A stretch of 5,136 bases of DNA, taken from Oscillospiraceae bacterium (GTDB lineage: Bacteria; Bacillota_A; Clostridia; Oscillospirales; Oscillospiraceae). Each line of letters opens with the position of its first letter. Positions within the stretch are counted from its first letter, which is position 1. The notes under the pieces are model-generated. The model searched no databases. It saw nothing but the letters and a program-made list of their open reading frames with translations, and was not told the origin of the DNA. Shown here one piece after another: positions 1-4,661 of this stretch. The stretch spans positions 1 through 5,136 of the forward strand of contig JAEDOK010000114.1 in the NCBI GenBank assembly GCA_016302005.1, given 5' to 3'. The position numbers and the translations under genes are program-made.

Positions 1-270
1 ATCGTCGAAAACTGCGGCGGCATCACCGTCGTGGAGGACGGCAAGGTGCTCGGTGAGGTCGTGCTGGAGATCGCGGGCCTGATGAGCGACGACAGCCTCG
101 TCACCGTCAATAACAAGCTGGAAATTGCCAAGGAGCAGGCGTTCCGTCTCGGCGTTTCCCGCGGCATTGACCCGTTCATGACCCTCTCGTTCATGTCCCT
201 GCCTGTCATCCCGACCCTTCGCCTGACCACAAGAGGCGTTATTGATGTGATCAAGCAGCAATACATTTGA
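1..270 (+). CDS. ade: Adenine deaminase, C-terminal end (partial, 5' end outside window)
   Basis: The reading frame is open from base 1 and ends at TGA 268-270, giving the last 89 residues. Adenine deaminase hydrolyses adenine to hypoxanthine and ammonia in cytoplasmic purine salvage. It is a metal-dependent amidohydrolase of roughly 570-600 residues in bacteria, so about 85% of the gene lies to the left. The visible part matches the family's C-terminal region: an N-C-G-G-I-T-V-V start, then 'EIAGLMSDDS', and near the end 'PFMTLSFMSLPVIPTLRL' followed by T-T-R-G-V-I-D-V. The GTG at 31-33 is an internal valine codon, not a start, because homology continues upstream of it. The metal-binding histidines of the catalytic barrel lie outside the window, so activity cannot be judged here. 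No strong terminator follows directly. The first good plus-strand terminator-like hairpin is about 340 bases downstream. Family identity is confident; the allocation to Ade rather than another amidohydrolase rests on the C-terminal motif. Confidence 0.9.
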   Translation: MVENCGGITVVEDGKVLGEVVLEIAGLMSDDSLVTVNNKLEIAKEQAFRLGVSRGIDPFMTLSFMSLPVIPTLRLTTRGVIDVIKQQYI

Positions 271-287
271 TTCGCAAGTCTACCCTA

Positions 288-323
288 TGTCATTGCGAGC
301 CGAGGAACGGGGCGTAGCAATCT
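288..323 (+). repeat. Interspersed tcattgcga...gcaatct repeat, copy A (diverged)
   Basis: The copy begins tgtcattgcgag and ends gtagcaatct, the same outer sequences as the well-formed copy at 3131-3164. The centre (ccgaggaacggggc) differs. It faces copy B at 574-610, which is in the opposite orientation. I recognise this as a family of short interspersed non-coding repeats scattered through many Clostridia genomes. I know no established function for it. Confidence 0.7.
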
Positions 324-343
324 ATTGTAGGCACCTGTTTTGG

Positions 344-371
344 CTAAGGGCTAAGGACTAAGGACTAAGGG
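344..371 (+). repeat. Four tandem heptamers, ctaagg(g/a)
   Basis: Four head-to-tail 7-base units read ctaaggg, ctaagga, ctaagga, ctaaggg, with only the last base varying. The array is non-coding. A period of seven in a non-coding region is prone to slippage and could vary in copy number between strains. No function can be assigned. Confidence 0.85.
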
Positions 372-465
372 TGAATGACTGTGGTGTGCTCCGCACGGAT
401 TTTGAATTTGATCTGATCAAAATTACGGATGAACCGGGATCGCACGCGTCGGCACTTCCTGCACA

Positions 466-535
466 CGGGCGGCTGATAGCCGCCCCTACAGCGTGAACTG
501 CAAAATTTCTCGTAGGGGCGGCTATTAGCCGCCCG
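466..535. repeat. Pair of inverted 24-bp palindromic repeats
   Basis: Copy 1 (466-489) and copy 2 (512-535) are reverse complements of each other with a single mismatch in 24 bases. They are separated by a 22-base AT-richer spacer. Each copy is itself a hairpin: gggcggct-gat-agccgccc at 467-485 and gggcggct-att-agccgccc at 516-534. The whole element can therefore fold either as two small hairpins or as one long stem. It resembles REP/BIME-type elements and is very likely mobile-derived, but no transposase is visible. Confidence 0.85.
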
Positions 536-536
536 C

Positions 537-559
537 GTCAAGGGGACGGGTCCCTTGAC
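537..559. repeat. GTCAAGGG / CCCTTGAC hairpin repeat
   Basis: Perfect 8-bp arms, gtcaaggg (537-544) and cccttgac (552-559), enclose the 7-base loop gacgggt. It directly abuts the 24-bp inverted pair. Palindromes reading roughly GTCAAGGGACCCGTCCCCTTGAC are familiar to me from clostridial intergenic regions, so I call this a dispersed repeat. No T-tract follows on either strand, so it is a poor terminator candidate. Confidence 0.75.
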
Positions 560-573
560 ACACATTGGAATAA

Positions 574-610
574 AGATTGCCACGGGCGCGTTGCGCCTTG
601 CTACGACACA
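574..610 (-). repeat. Interspersed tcattgcga...gcaatct repeat, copy B (diverged, inverted)
   Basis: The plus strand starts agattgccacg, identical over 11 bases to the start of copy C at 3072, and ends gctacgacaca, a degenerate form of the usual tcgcaatgaca end. The centre ggcgcgttgcgcc contains a short self-complementary GGCGC/GCGCC hairpin. It is oriented opposite to copy A at 288-323, so the two copies face each other across the other repeats. Confidence 0.55.
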
Positions 611-611
611 G

Positions 612-643
612 AACGGAGGCTTGCTTCTCGGCGAGCCTCCGTT
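612..643 (+). terminator. Hairpin terminator at the ade / CAT-like convergent junction
   Basis: A perfect 10-bp stem, aacggaggct (612-621) with agcctccgtt (634-643), encloses a 12-base loop. On the plus strand the stem runs into a T-rich tail, ttgattttatatt, so it best fits termination of transcripts coming from ade. On the minus strand the hairpin lies just past the stop of the CAT-like gene (650-652). There the tail is only ttctgtgt, so termination in that direction is possible but weaker. Confidence 0.7.
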
Positions 644-649
644 TTGATT

Positions 650-1270
650 TTATATTGTTTCGGCGCGGCGGGTGAATCCTTCGAAGAATTTTGCCATGTG
701 GATACCGTCCGCCAATGCGTGATGCACCGTCAGATCGACGGGCAGCAGCACCCGTTCGCCCTGGGTAAAGTATTTTCCGAAGGTAATGCGTGGGTTGCTG
801 TCAGCCGGGACGGGCTTCGGCAGGCTGATCGAAGCGAAGCTCACCCAGGGCACACTGGAGACGAAAAACAGCCGGTCCGGATCCTCGCCGTCATCCATGG
901 TCGGGCAGGTCTTTGCCCGTTCGACCTCCGCCGCTGCGTAAGGCAAAAAGTCCGCCAAAGGTTTGCCGCAATCCAGTTCGCAATAGCAATAGGTTTCGTC
1001 CGGCAGGGCAACGGTGTGGGAGCTGATGCAGCGCTCATACTCCACGACAGTCTCTCCCCGAATGCGTCTGCGCAGCTCCGGCACGGCGTTCGCCGCGTTT
1101 ACCGCGCAGTGCAGGACGGTGAGGAAAAAGGGCAGCTCCCGCTCCCGGGTCACTTGGCGCAGGTGCGTAATGTCACAGTTTACCGTCATGGACGCATAGG
1201 GATCGGCGAAGGTGCGGAAGTATTCGTACTGTGACCTGCGCGGGTCGCAGGTCATATCCACGGTACGCAT
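650..1270 (-). CDS. Chloramphenicol acetyltransferase-like (CatA-fold) O-acetyltransferase
   Basis: The protein has 206 residues, close to the roughly 210-220 of CAT enzymes, which move an acetyl group from acetyl-CoA to a hydroxyl and work as cytoplasmic trimers. The catalytic motif HHALADG is at residues 183-189. The second histidine is the expected general base and the Asp at 188 is the conserved structural aspartate. PWVSFASIS (141-149), typical of the family's substrate/CoA site, and PRITFGKYF (160-168) also fit, as does the N-terminal YEYFRTF. The chosen start is the ATG at 1268-1270, with GGAG at 1279-1282 eight bases before it. A GTG one codon upstream (1271-1273) would add one residue but has only five bases of spacing. 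The ATG overlaps the gltX TGA by one base (TGATG), so translation is probably coupled. Many chromosomal CAT-fold proteins do not inactivate chloramphenicol, so the substrate is unknown and resistance should not be assumed. Confidence 0.9.
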   Translation of the reverse strand: MRTVDMTCDPRRSQYEYFRTFADPYASMTVNCDITHLRQVTRERELPFFLTVLHCAVNAANAVPELRRRIRGETVVEYERCISSHTVALPDETYCYCELDCGKPLADFLPYAAAEVERAKTCPTMDDGEDPDRLFFVSSVPWVSFASISLPKPVPADSNPRITFGKYFTQGERVLLPVDLTVHHALADGIHMAKFFEGFTRRAETI

Positions 1271-2916
1271 CACAGTGTCTCCATCGCTTTGCGGATTCGG
1301 GCGACCGTGCGGTCATAGCCCAAGATCTGCATGACGGTGTAAAGGTCGGGGGAGTTGGTCTTGCCCGTGACCGCCACGCGCAGGAAGGTGGACACATCCG
1401 CCACCGAGCCGCCGAATTTCTCCGGCTCTGCCTTGTATTCCTTCATATCGGCAGCAAAGCCCAGCGCCGTGGTGATCTCCTTGACCTTATTGAACCAGAC
1501 AGTCGCGTCGTCGCTAAAATCGTAGACCGCGAGGAATTTCTCCAACGCTTCACGGATGACAGCCTTGTCAAACTGCCCGGGGAATCCTTCGGAGGTCAGG
1601 AACTCGTCGTAGAAGAAGCCCATGTAGGGCTTGACATCCTTCCAGGTCGCGAGATCCTTTCTCGGCTTCTTGCCGCCTCTGCCGATGGCAAGGATGCGCT
1701 TTGCGTAGTCCGGGTCGCGGCGCAGCACGGCGGCAAAGTCGGGGTCGAATTCCTCCGCATACTCCAGCGCCAGCGTATAGACCGTCTCTGCGTCCATGCG
1801 GGCGATCTCGTTCTTCGAGACATCGCACAGCTTCGCGTAATCGAACAGTGCGCCCGCCGGATTGAGCTTCTTATAGGAGAATTTGAAATCATCGGAGGGA
1901 GCGGTCGGATTCGCCTTGCGCCAGTCCTCGTAGTTGGAGTTGAGCAGCGTCATGATATACTCATAGACCGCGCGGACAGGGAAGCCCTCCGCCTTATAAT
2001 AGGTCAGCGCCAGCTCCGGATCCTTGCGCTTGGAGAGCTTGCGCTTGGACGCGCCGTCCATCTTCATCAGCGGCCCGATATGCACATACTTCGGCGTCTT
2101 AAAGCCGAGGGCGCGGAAGAGCTGCAAATGGAAGGGCAGACTCGGCAGCCACTCGTCACCGCGCACCACATGGGTCGTGCGCATCAGGTGATCGTCCACC
2201 GCATGGGCAAAGTGGTAGGTCGGGATCCCGTCGGACTTGAGCAGAACTTGGTCGATGTCGTTCTCCGTGACGGTCAGAACGCCCTTGACAAGGTCGGTAT
2301 ACTTAAACTGGTTTTCCACGGAGCCGGTCGAGCGGAAGCGCAGCACCCACGGTTTTCCCTCCGCAAGCGCCGCTGCAATGTCCTCGATGGGACGGTCGCG
2401 CCAAAGGGCATATTCCCCATAGTAGCCGAAGTTGACCTTCTTCGCCTCCTGCGCGGCGCGCATGGCGGTCAACTCCTCCTCGGTGCAGAAGCAGGGGTAG
2501 GCGTCGCCCTGCTCGACGAGCTTCTTGGCGTAAACATGGTAAATCTCCGCGCGCTGCCGCTGACGATAGGGCCCGTAAGCGCCCTGATCGCCGTCCTTCG
2601 TCGCGCCCTCATCAAAATGAATGCCGTAGTGCTGCAAGGTGTCGATCAGCACCTCCACCGCGCCGGCGACCTCGCGCTTGGCATCGGTGTCCTCCACGCG
2701 GAGGAAGAGCACGCCGCCCGACTGGTGCGCCATGCGTTCGGAGACGAGTCCCTGCACCAAATTGCCGAGATGCACAAAGCCCGTCGGCGACGGTGCCATA
2801 CGCGTAATGACCGCGCCCTCCGGAGCCTCGCGTGCGGGATAGCGCGCCTCCAATTCCTCCGGCGTGGTCGTAACATTCGGGAACAAAAGCTTTGCCAATG
2901 CGGTCGTATCCATCAT
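1270..2916 (-). CDS. gltX: Glutamate--tRNA ligase (glutamyl-tRNA synthetase)
   Basis: This cytoplasmic class I aminoacyl-tRNA synthetase of 548 residues attaches glutamate to tRNA-Glu using ATP. Bacterial GluRS is usually about 470-500 residues; the longer form here fits a clostridial subgroup as I know it. The HIGH signature region is APSPTGFVHLGN (41-52). LFLRVEDTD (70-78), RGDEWLPS (252-259) and the KMSKS loop KLSKR (293-297) follow, then the helical anticodon-binding domain to the C-terminus. A CFC pair at 142-144 resembles the first half of the zinc site of E. coli-type GluRS. The second Cys/His pair is not evident, so zinc binding is doubtful. Two adjacent ATG codons (2914-2916 and 2911-2913) follow the ribosome site AAGAGGT. 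The second has the better spacing (8 versus 5 bases after GAGG), so the protein may be 547 residues. It is the first gene of an operon with the CAT-like gene. Whether it is discriminating or also charges tRNA-Gln cannot be read here. Confidence 0.97.
   Translation of the reverse strand: MMDTTALAKLLFPNVTTTPEELEARYPAREAPEGAVITRMAPSPTGFVHLGNLVQGLVSERMAHQSGGVLFLRVEDTDAKREVAGAVEVLIDTLQHYGIHFDEGATKDGDQGAYGPYRQRQRAEIYHVYAKKLVEQGDAYPCFCTEEELTAMRAAQEAKKVNFGYYGEYALWRDRPIEDIAAALAEGKPWVLRFRSTGSVENQFKYTDLVKGVLTVTENDIDQVLLKSDGIPTYHFAHAVDDHLMRTTHVVRGDEWLPSLPFHLQLFRALGFKTPKYVHIGPLMKMDGASKRKLSKRKDPELALTYYKAEGFPVRAVYEYIMTLLNSNYEDWRKANPTAPSDDFKFSYKKLNPAGALFDYAKLCDVSKNEIARMDAETVYTLALEYAEEFDPDFAAVLRRDPDYAKRILAIGRGGKKPRKDLATWKDVKPYMGFFYDEFLTSEGFPGQFDKAVIREALEKFLAVYDFSDDATVWFNKVKEITTALGFAADMKEYKAEPEKFGGSVADVSTFLRVAVTGKTNSPDLYTVMQILGYDRTVARIRKAMETL
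1279..1282 (-). promoter_or_regulatory. Ribosome binding site (GGAG) of the CAT-like gene, inside gltX
   Basis: GGAG lies within the last codons of gltX (Met-Glu-Thr-Leu-stop). It is eight bases before the ATG at 1270 and five before the GTG at 1273. The spacing favours the ATG as the start. Confidence 0.7.
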
Positions 2917-2920
2917 AAAT

Positions 2921-2927
2921 ACCTCTT
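2921..2927 (-). promoter_or_regulatory. Ribosome binding site (AAGAGGT) of gltX
   Basis: The minus strand reads AAGAGGT then ATTT before ATGATG. Spacing from GAGG is five bases to the first ATG and eight to the second. It supports translation starting here but leaves the exact first Met ambiguous. Confidence 0.75.
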
Positions 2928-2947
2928 ATTATTTAAATTTTTCCTTT

Positions 2948-2976
2948 ATTATATCCGCCCCACCCATCCTTGTCAA
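2948..2976 (-). promoter_or_regulatory. Consensus sigma-70/sigma-A promoter of gltX operon
   Basis: On the minus strand a perfect TTGACA (-35, 2971-2976) and a perfect TATAAT (-10, 2948-2953) are separated by exactly 17 bases. The predicted start site is near 2941, giving a leader of only about 25 bases. That is too short for a T-box, riboswitch or attenuator. The sequence therefore predicts strong, largely constitutive expression of gltX and the CAT-like gene behind it. Confidence 0.9.
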
Positions 2977-3012
2977 TTCCGCAAGCGCAGAATCCGAAAA
3001 AAGCCCCTGTAG

Positions 3013-3032
3013 GGCAGGGACATGTCCCCGCC
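3013..3032. repeat. GGCAGGGACATGTCCCCGCC imperfect palindrome
   Basis: This 20-base palindrome has one mismatch, and its core gggacatgtccc (3017-3028) is perfect. It lies about 40 bases upstream of the gltX -35 and is preceded by ctgtag. Its composition and position among other repeats suggest a dispersed palindromic repeat. An operator for a dimeric regulator is possible but has no other support. Confidence 0.6.
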
Positions 3033-3039
3033 GGTGCAT

Positions 3040-3060
3040 GAACTACCCGGTGCGTACAAA
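3040..3060 (+). repeat. Direct repeat 1 flanking the inverted repeat pair
   Basis: The sequence begins gaactaccc and ends acaaa. It matches 3172-3192 in 17 of 21 positions, in the same orientation. The two copies bracket the inverted repeats C and D, which hints at a duplicated larger repeat unit. Confidence 0.6.
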
Positions 3061-3071
3061 TCTACAGCCTG

Positions 3072-3112
3072 AGATTGCCACGACCAGTGTGCGCACTGGT
3101 CTCGCAATGACA
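3072..3112 (-). repeat. Interspersed repeat copy C with internal GACCAGTG hairpin (inverted)
   Basis: The plus strand reads agattgcca at the left end and ctcgcaatgaca at the right end, the reverse complement of the termini of copy D. The centre is a perfect hairpin: gaccagtg, loop tgcg, cactggtc. The outer parts are shared with copy D while the cores differ, as expected of a family with conserved ends and variable middles. Confidence 0.85.
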
Positions 3113-3130
3113 GATGGGGTAGCCTCTCCG

Positions 3131-3164
3131 TGTCATTGCGAGGAGCGAAGCGACGCGGCAATCT
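3131..3164 (+). repeat. Interspersed tcattgcga...ggcaatct repeat copy D (well conserved)
   Basis: This 34-base unit starts tgtcattgcgagg and ends gcggcaatct, with the internal palindrome-like gcgaagcgacgc. It forms an inverted pair with copy C across an 18-base spacer (3113-3130), sharing 12 perfectly paired inner bases (ctcgcaatgaca / tgtcattgcgag) and 9 outer bases (gagattgcc / ggcaatctc, just beyond the listed ends). A long cruciform or RNA hairpin is possible. Translated in frame it gives the peptide HCEERSDAAIS, which I recognise as a repeat-derived artefact. Confidence 0.85.
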
Positions 3165-3171
3165 CGTACAG

Positions 3172-3192
3172 GAACTACCGAGTTCGCACAAA
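3172..3192 (+). repeat. Direct repeat 2 flanking the inverted repeat pair
   Basis: It is the partner of 3040-3060, with 17 of 21 bases identical, starting gaactaccg and ending acaaa. Confidence 0.6.
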
Positions 3193-3266
3193 GTTGTTCG
3201 CGTGTACCTTCTGCCGCTTCGCGGTCGGCGTGATCATGTCCGCGCTACAGAAGGCTCCGTCAACAC

Positions 3267-3294
3267 TTGCATTGCCCCGAAAATATGATATAAT
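3267..3294 (+). promoter_or_regulatory. Extended -10 promoter of cyuA
   Basis: A perfect TATAAT (3289-3294) is preceded by TG at 3286-3287, making an extended -10 (TGaTATAAT). A weak -35 candidate, TTGCAT (3267-3272), lies 16 bases upstream. The predicted start is near 3301, giving a leader of about 25 bases. No operator or riboswitch is evident. Confidence 0.8.
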
Positions 3295-3310
3295 GAAGGC
3301 GATAGAAAAG

Positions 3311-3317
3311 AAAGGAG
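3311..3317 (+). promoter_or_regulatory. Ribosome binding site (AAAGGAG) that fixes the cyuA start
   Basis: AAAGGAG lies eight bases before the ATG at 3326. It sits just downstream of the promoter and decides against the much longer upstream open frame. Confidence 0.9.
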
Positions 3318-3325
3318 CCTGCGTT

Positions 3326-4609
3326 ATGCTCGATCCGAAGATCGTCGACAATTACATTGCCATTCTCACCGAGGAGCTGGTCCCCGCGACGGGCTGCACC
3401 GAGCCGATCGCGATCGCCTACTGCGCCGCAACGGTGCGCAAGCTGTTGGGGCAGCTTCCCGAACGCGTCAGCGCTGTCCTCAGCGGAAATATTCTGAAAA
3501 ATGTCAAAAGCGTCGTTGTGCCGAACACCGGCGGACGCAAGGGCATCCGTCCCGCCATTGCCGCCGGTCTGGTCGCAGGCAACGCCGAGCGCGATCTACA
3601 GGTCATTGCCGACATTTCCGAGGCGCAGCTTGCCGAGATCGACGCATATTTGAAAAGCACCGAGATCGACATCACCTGCGGCAGCTCGCCGTGTAAGCTC
3701 GACATCGACCTGACGGGCTATGTCGGCACCCACACGGCACGCGTGCGGATCACCAACCACCACACCAATATCGTCCACATGGAGCGCGACGGTGCGGTGC
3801 TGCGGGACGAGCCGATCGCGGATGCCTCCGAGGAGCGCATGACGGATAAGAGTTGCCTCAACGTGGAGGATATCCTCCGCTTTGCCGATACCGTAGAGCT
3901 TTCCCGCGTCGAGCCGCTGCTCAAGCGACAGGTCACGGCGAACTCCGCCATTGCCGAGGAGGGACTTCGCGGCGCGTGGGGCGCACAGATCGGACGCATT
4001 TTGCTCGAGGACTACGGCGATGATGTCAAACAGCGGGCAAAAGCCTATGCCGCCGCAGGCTCCGACGCACGCATGAGCGGGTGTGAAATGCCCGTCATCA
4101 TCCTCTCCGGCTCCGGCAATCAGGGTATCACCGCTTGTATGCCCGTGGTCGTCTATGCAAAGCACATCGGCGCGACGCAGGAGCAGCTTTTGCGCGCCCT
4201 CGTCGTCTCCGACCTTGTCACGATCCACCAAAAGAGCGGCATCGGGCGGCTGTCTGCCTACTGCGGCGCGATCTCGGCAGGCGTCGGCGCGGGTGCGGGC
4301 ATCTGCTACCTGCTCGGCGGCGGCTACTCGGCGGTCGCGCACACCATCGTCAACGCCGTAGCGATCCTCTCCGGCACCATCTGCGACGGTGCAAAGCCCT
4401 CCTGCGCGGCAAAAATCGCGGCTGCGGTGGACGCAGGCATCATGGGCTATCGGATGTACCTGCACCACAGGGAGTTCCGCAGCGGAGAGGGCATCGTCGC
4501 GGACTCCGTGGACGAGACGATCGCCAATGTCGGCATGCTCGCCAGTCAGGGAATGCGGCAGACCGATCACACGATCCTGCGCATCATGCAGGACAGCGAA
4601 TGCCGTTAA
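3326..4609 (+). CDS. cyuA: L-cysteine desulfidase / serine dehydratase alpha family protein (UPF0597)
   Basis: The 427-residue protein belongs to the CyuA/YhaM (UPF0597) family. Characterised members are [4Fe-4S] L-cysteine desulfidases that convert cysteine to pyruvate, ammonia and hydrogen sulfide, and they are related to the alpha chain of Fe-S L-serine dehydratase. Conserved features are PATGCTEPIA (20-29), SGNILKNV (53-60) and VPNTGGRKG (65-73). SGCEMPVI (251-258), SGSGNQGI (261-268), AYCGAISAGVGAG (311-323) and TICDGAKPSC (351-360) follow. Likely cluster ligands are Cys24, Cys313, Cys353 and Cys360. The 40- and 7-residue gaps between the last three match my recollection of the Methanocaldococcus desulfidase. 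No signal peptide is seen, and the glycine-rich stretch near 319-333 is probably a buried core helix. The start is fixed by a strong promoter and ribosome site. It is monocistronic, with its own terminator. L-serine or another amino acid as substrate is possible, and no cyuP-like transporter is visible. Confidence 0.92.
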   Translation: MLDPKIVDNYIAILTEELVPATGCTEPIAIAYCAATVRKLLGQLPERVSAVLSGNILKNVKSVVVPNTGGRKGIRPAIAAGLVAGNAERDLQVIADISEAQLAEIDAYLKSTEIDITCGSSPCKLDIDLTGYVGTHTARVRITNHHTNIVHMERDGAVLRDEPIADASEERMTDKSCLNVEDILRFADTVELSRVEPLLKRQVTANSAIAEEGLRGAWGAQIGRILLEDYGDDVKQRAKAYAAAGSDARMSGCEMPVIILSGSGNQGITACMPVVVYAKHIGATQEQLLRALVVSDLVTIHQKSGIGRLSAYCGAISAGVGAGAGICYLLGGGYSAVAHTIVNAVAILSGTICDGAKPSCAAKIAAAVDAGIMGYRMYLHHREFRSGEGIVADSVDETIANVGMLASQGMRQTDHTILRIMQDSECR

Positions 4610-4628
4610 CCACTCAACGGAAAAAGAC

Positions 4629-4661
4629 GCAGCGTCCCAAACGGGACGCTGCCTTTTTATT
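4629..4661. terminator. Bidirectional rho-independent terminator between cyuA and typA
   Basis: A perfect 10-bp stem, gcagcgtccc (4629-4638) with gggacgctgc (4643-4652), has the loop aaac. The plus-strand tail is ccTTTTTATT. The minus strand has gTCTTTTTCC after the stem, from the plus-strand ggaaaaaga run at 4619-4627. It therefore serves both convergent genes. The plus-strand T-tract overlaps the typA stop codon at 4660-4662. Confidence 0.93.

Larger units (their letters stand above)
271..649. other. Repeat-rich intergenic region between ade and the CAT-like gene
   Basis: I see no credible gene in these 379 bases. The only longer open frame is on the minus strand at about 365-583. It runs straight through the palindromic repeats and has no recognisable protein motif, so I treat it as chance. 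The region separates two convergent genes. In order it holds a tcattgcga-type repeat (288-323), a heptamer tandem array (344-371), a small palindrome TTTGATC-t-GATCAAA (407-421), two inverted 24-mers (466-535), a GTCAAGGG hairpin (537-559), a facing repeat copy (574-610) and a terminator-like hairpin (612-643). Dense packing of unrelated short repeats suggests a tolerated landing site for small non-coding elements. That is inference. Confidence 0.75.
2917..3325. other. Divergent intergenic region with two promoters and a repeat cluster
   Basis: These 409 bases lie between the divergent gltX and cyuA starts. From the left they hold the gltX ribosome site and promoter (2921-2976), a GGGACATGTCCC palindrome (3013-3032), a repeat cluster (3040-3192), and the cyuA promoter and ribosome site (about 3267-3317). 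The stretch 3193-3265 shows only a weak stem, ccttctg (3207-3213) with cagaagg (3248-3254), around a small ccgc-ttc-gcgg hairpin. I assign nothing to it. An open frame joined to cyuA crosses the whole region on the plus strand. It translates the repeats into a meaningless peptide and contains two promoters, so I reject it as coding. Confidence 0.75.

Noticed and set aside
407..421. TTTGATC-t-GATCAAA palindrome as an operator
   Set aside because: There is no promoter or gene start nearby. It lies between convergent genes, so a regulatory role is unsupported.
365..583. A 72-codon minus-strand open frame in the first intergenic region
   Set aside because: It translates the palindromes and hairpins, has no convincing ribosome site and no recognisable motif.
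288..610. Possible CRISPR array
   Set aside because: The repeats are palindromic or inverted and of several unrelated types, with no regular repeat-spacer spacing and no cas genes.
644..1234. A 196-codon plus-strand open frame opposite the CAT-like gene
   Set aside because: The minus-strand frame carries intact CAT motifs, and the plus frame has none and starts inside a terminator tail.
1231..3012. A 593-codon open frame on the plus strand opposite gltX
   Set aside because: It is antisense to a fully recognisable GltX, has no known domain, and crosses the gltX promoter and start. Long antisense frames are expected in GC-rich genes.
2973..3191. A 72-codon minus-strand open frame in the second intergenic region
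   Set aside because: Its peptide repeats (GSSCT twice, RFAPRND) come from the DNA repeats, and it starts within them.
3193..3265. Riboswitch or attenuator ahead of cyuA
   Set aside because: The region lies upstream of the predicted promoter, not in the transcript, and only weak stems (ccttctg/cagaagg) are visible. The actual leader is about 25 bases.
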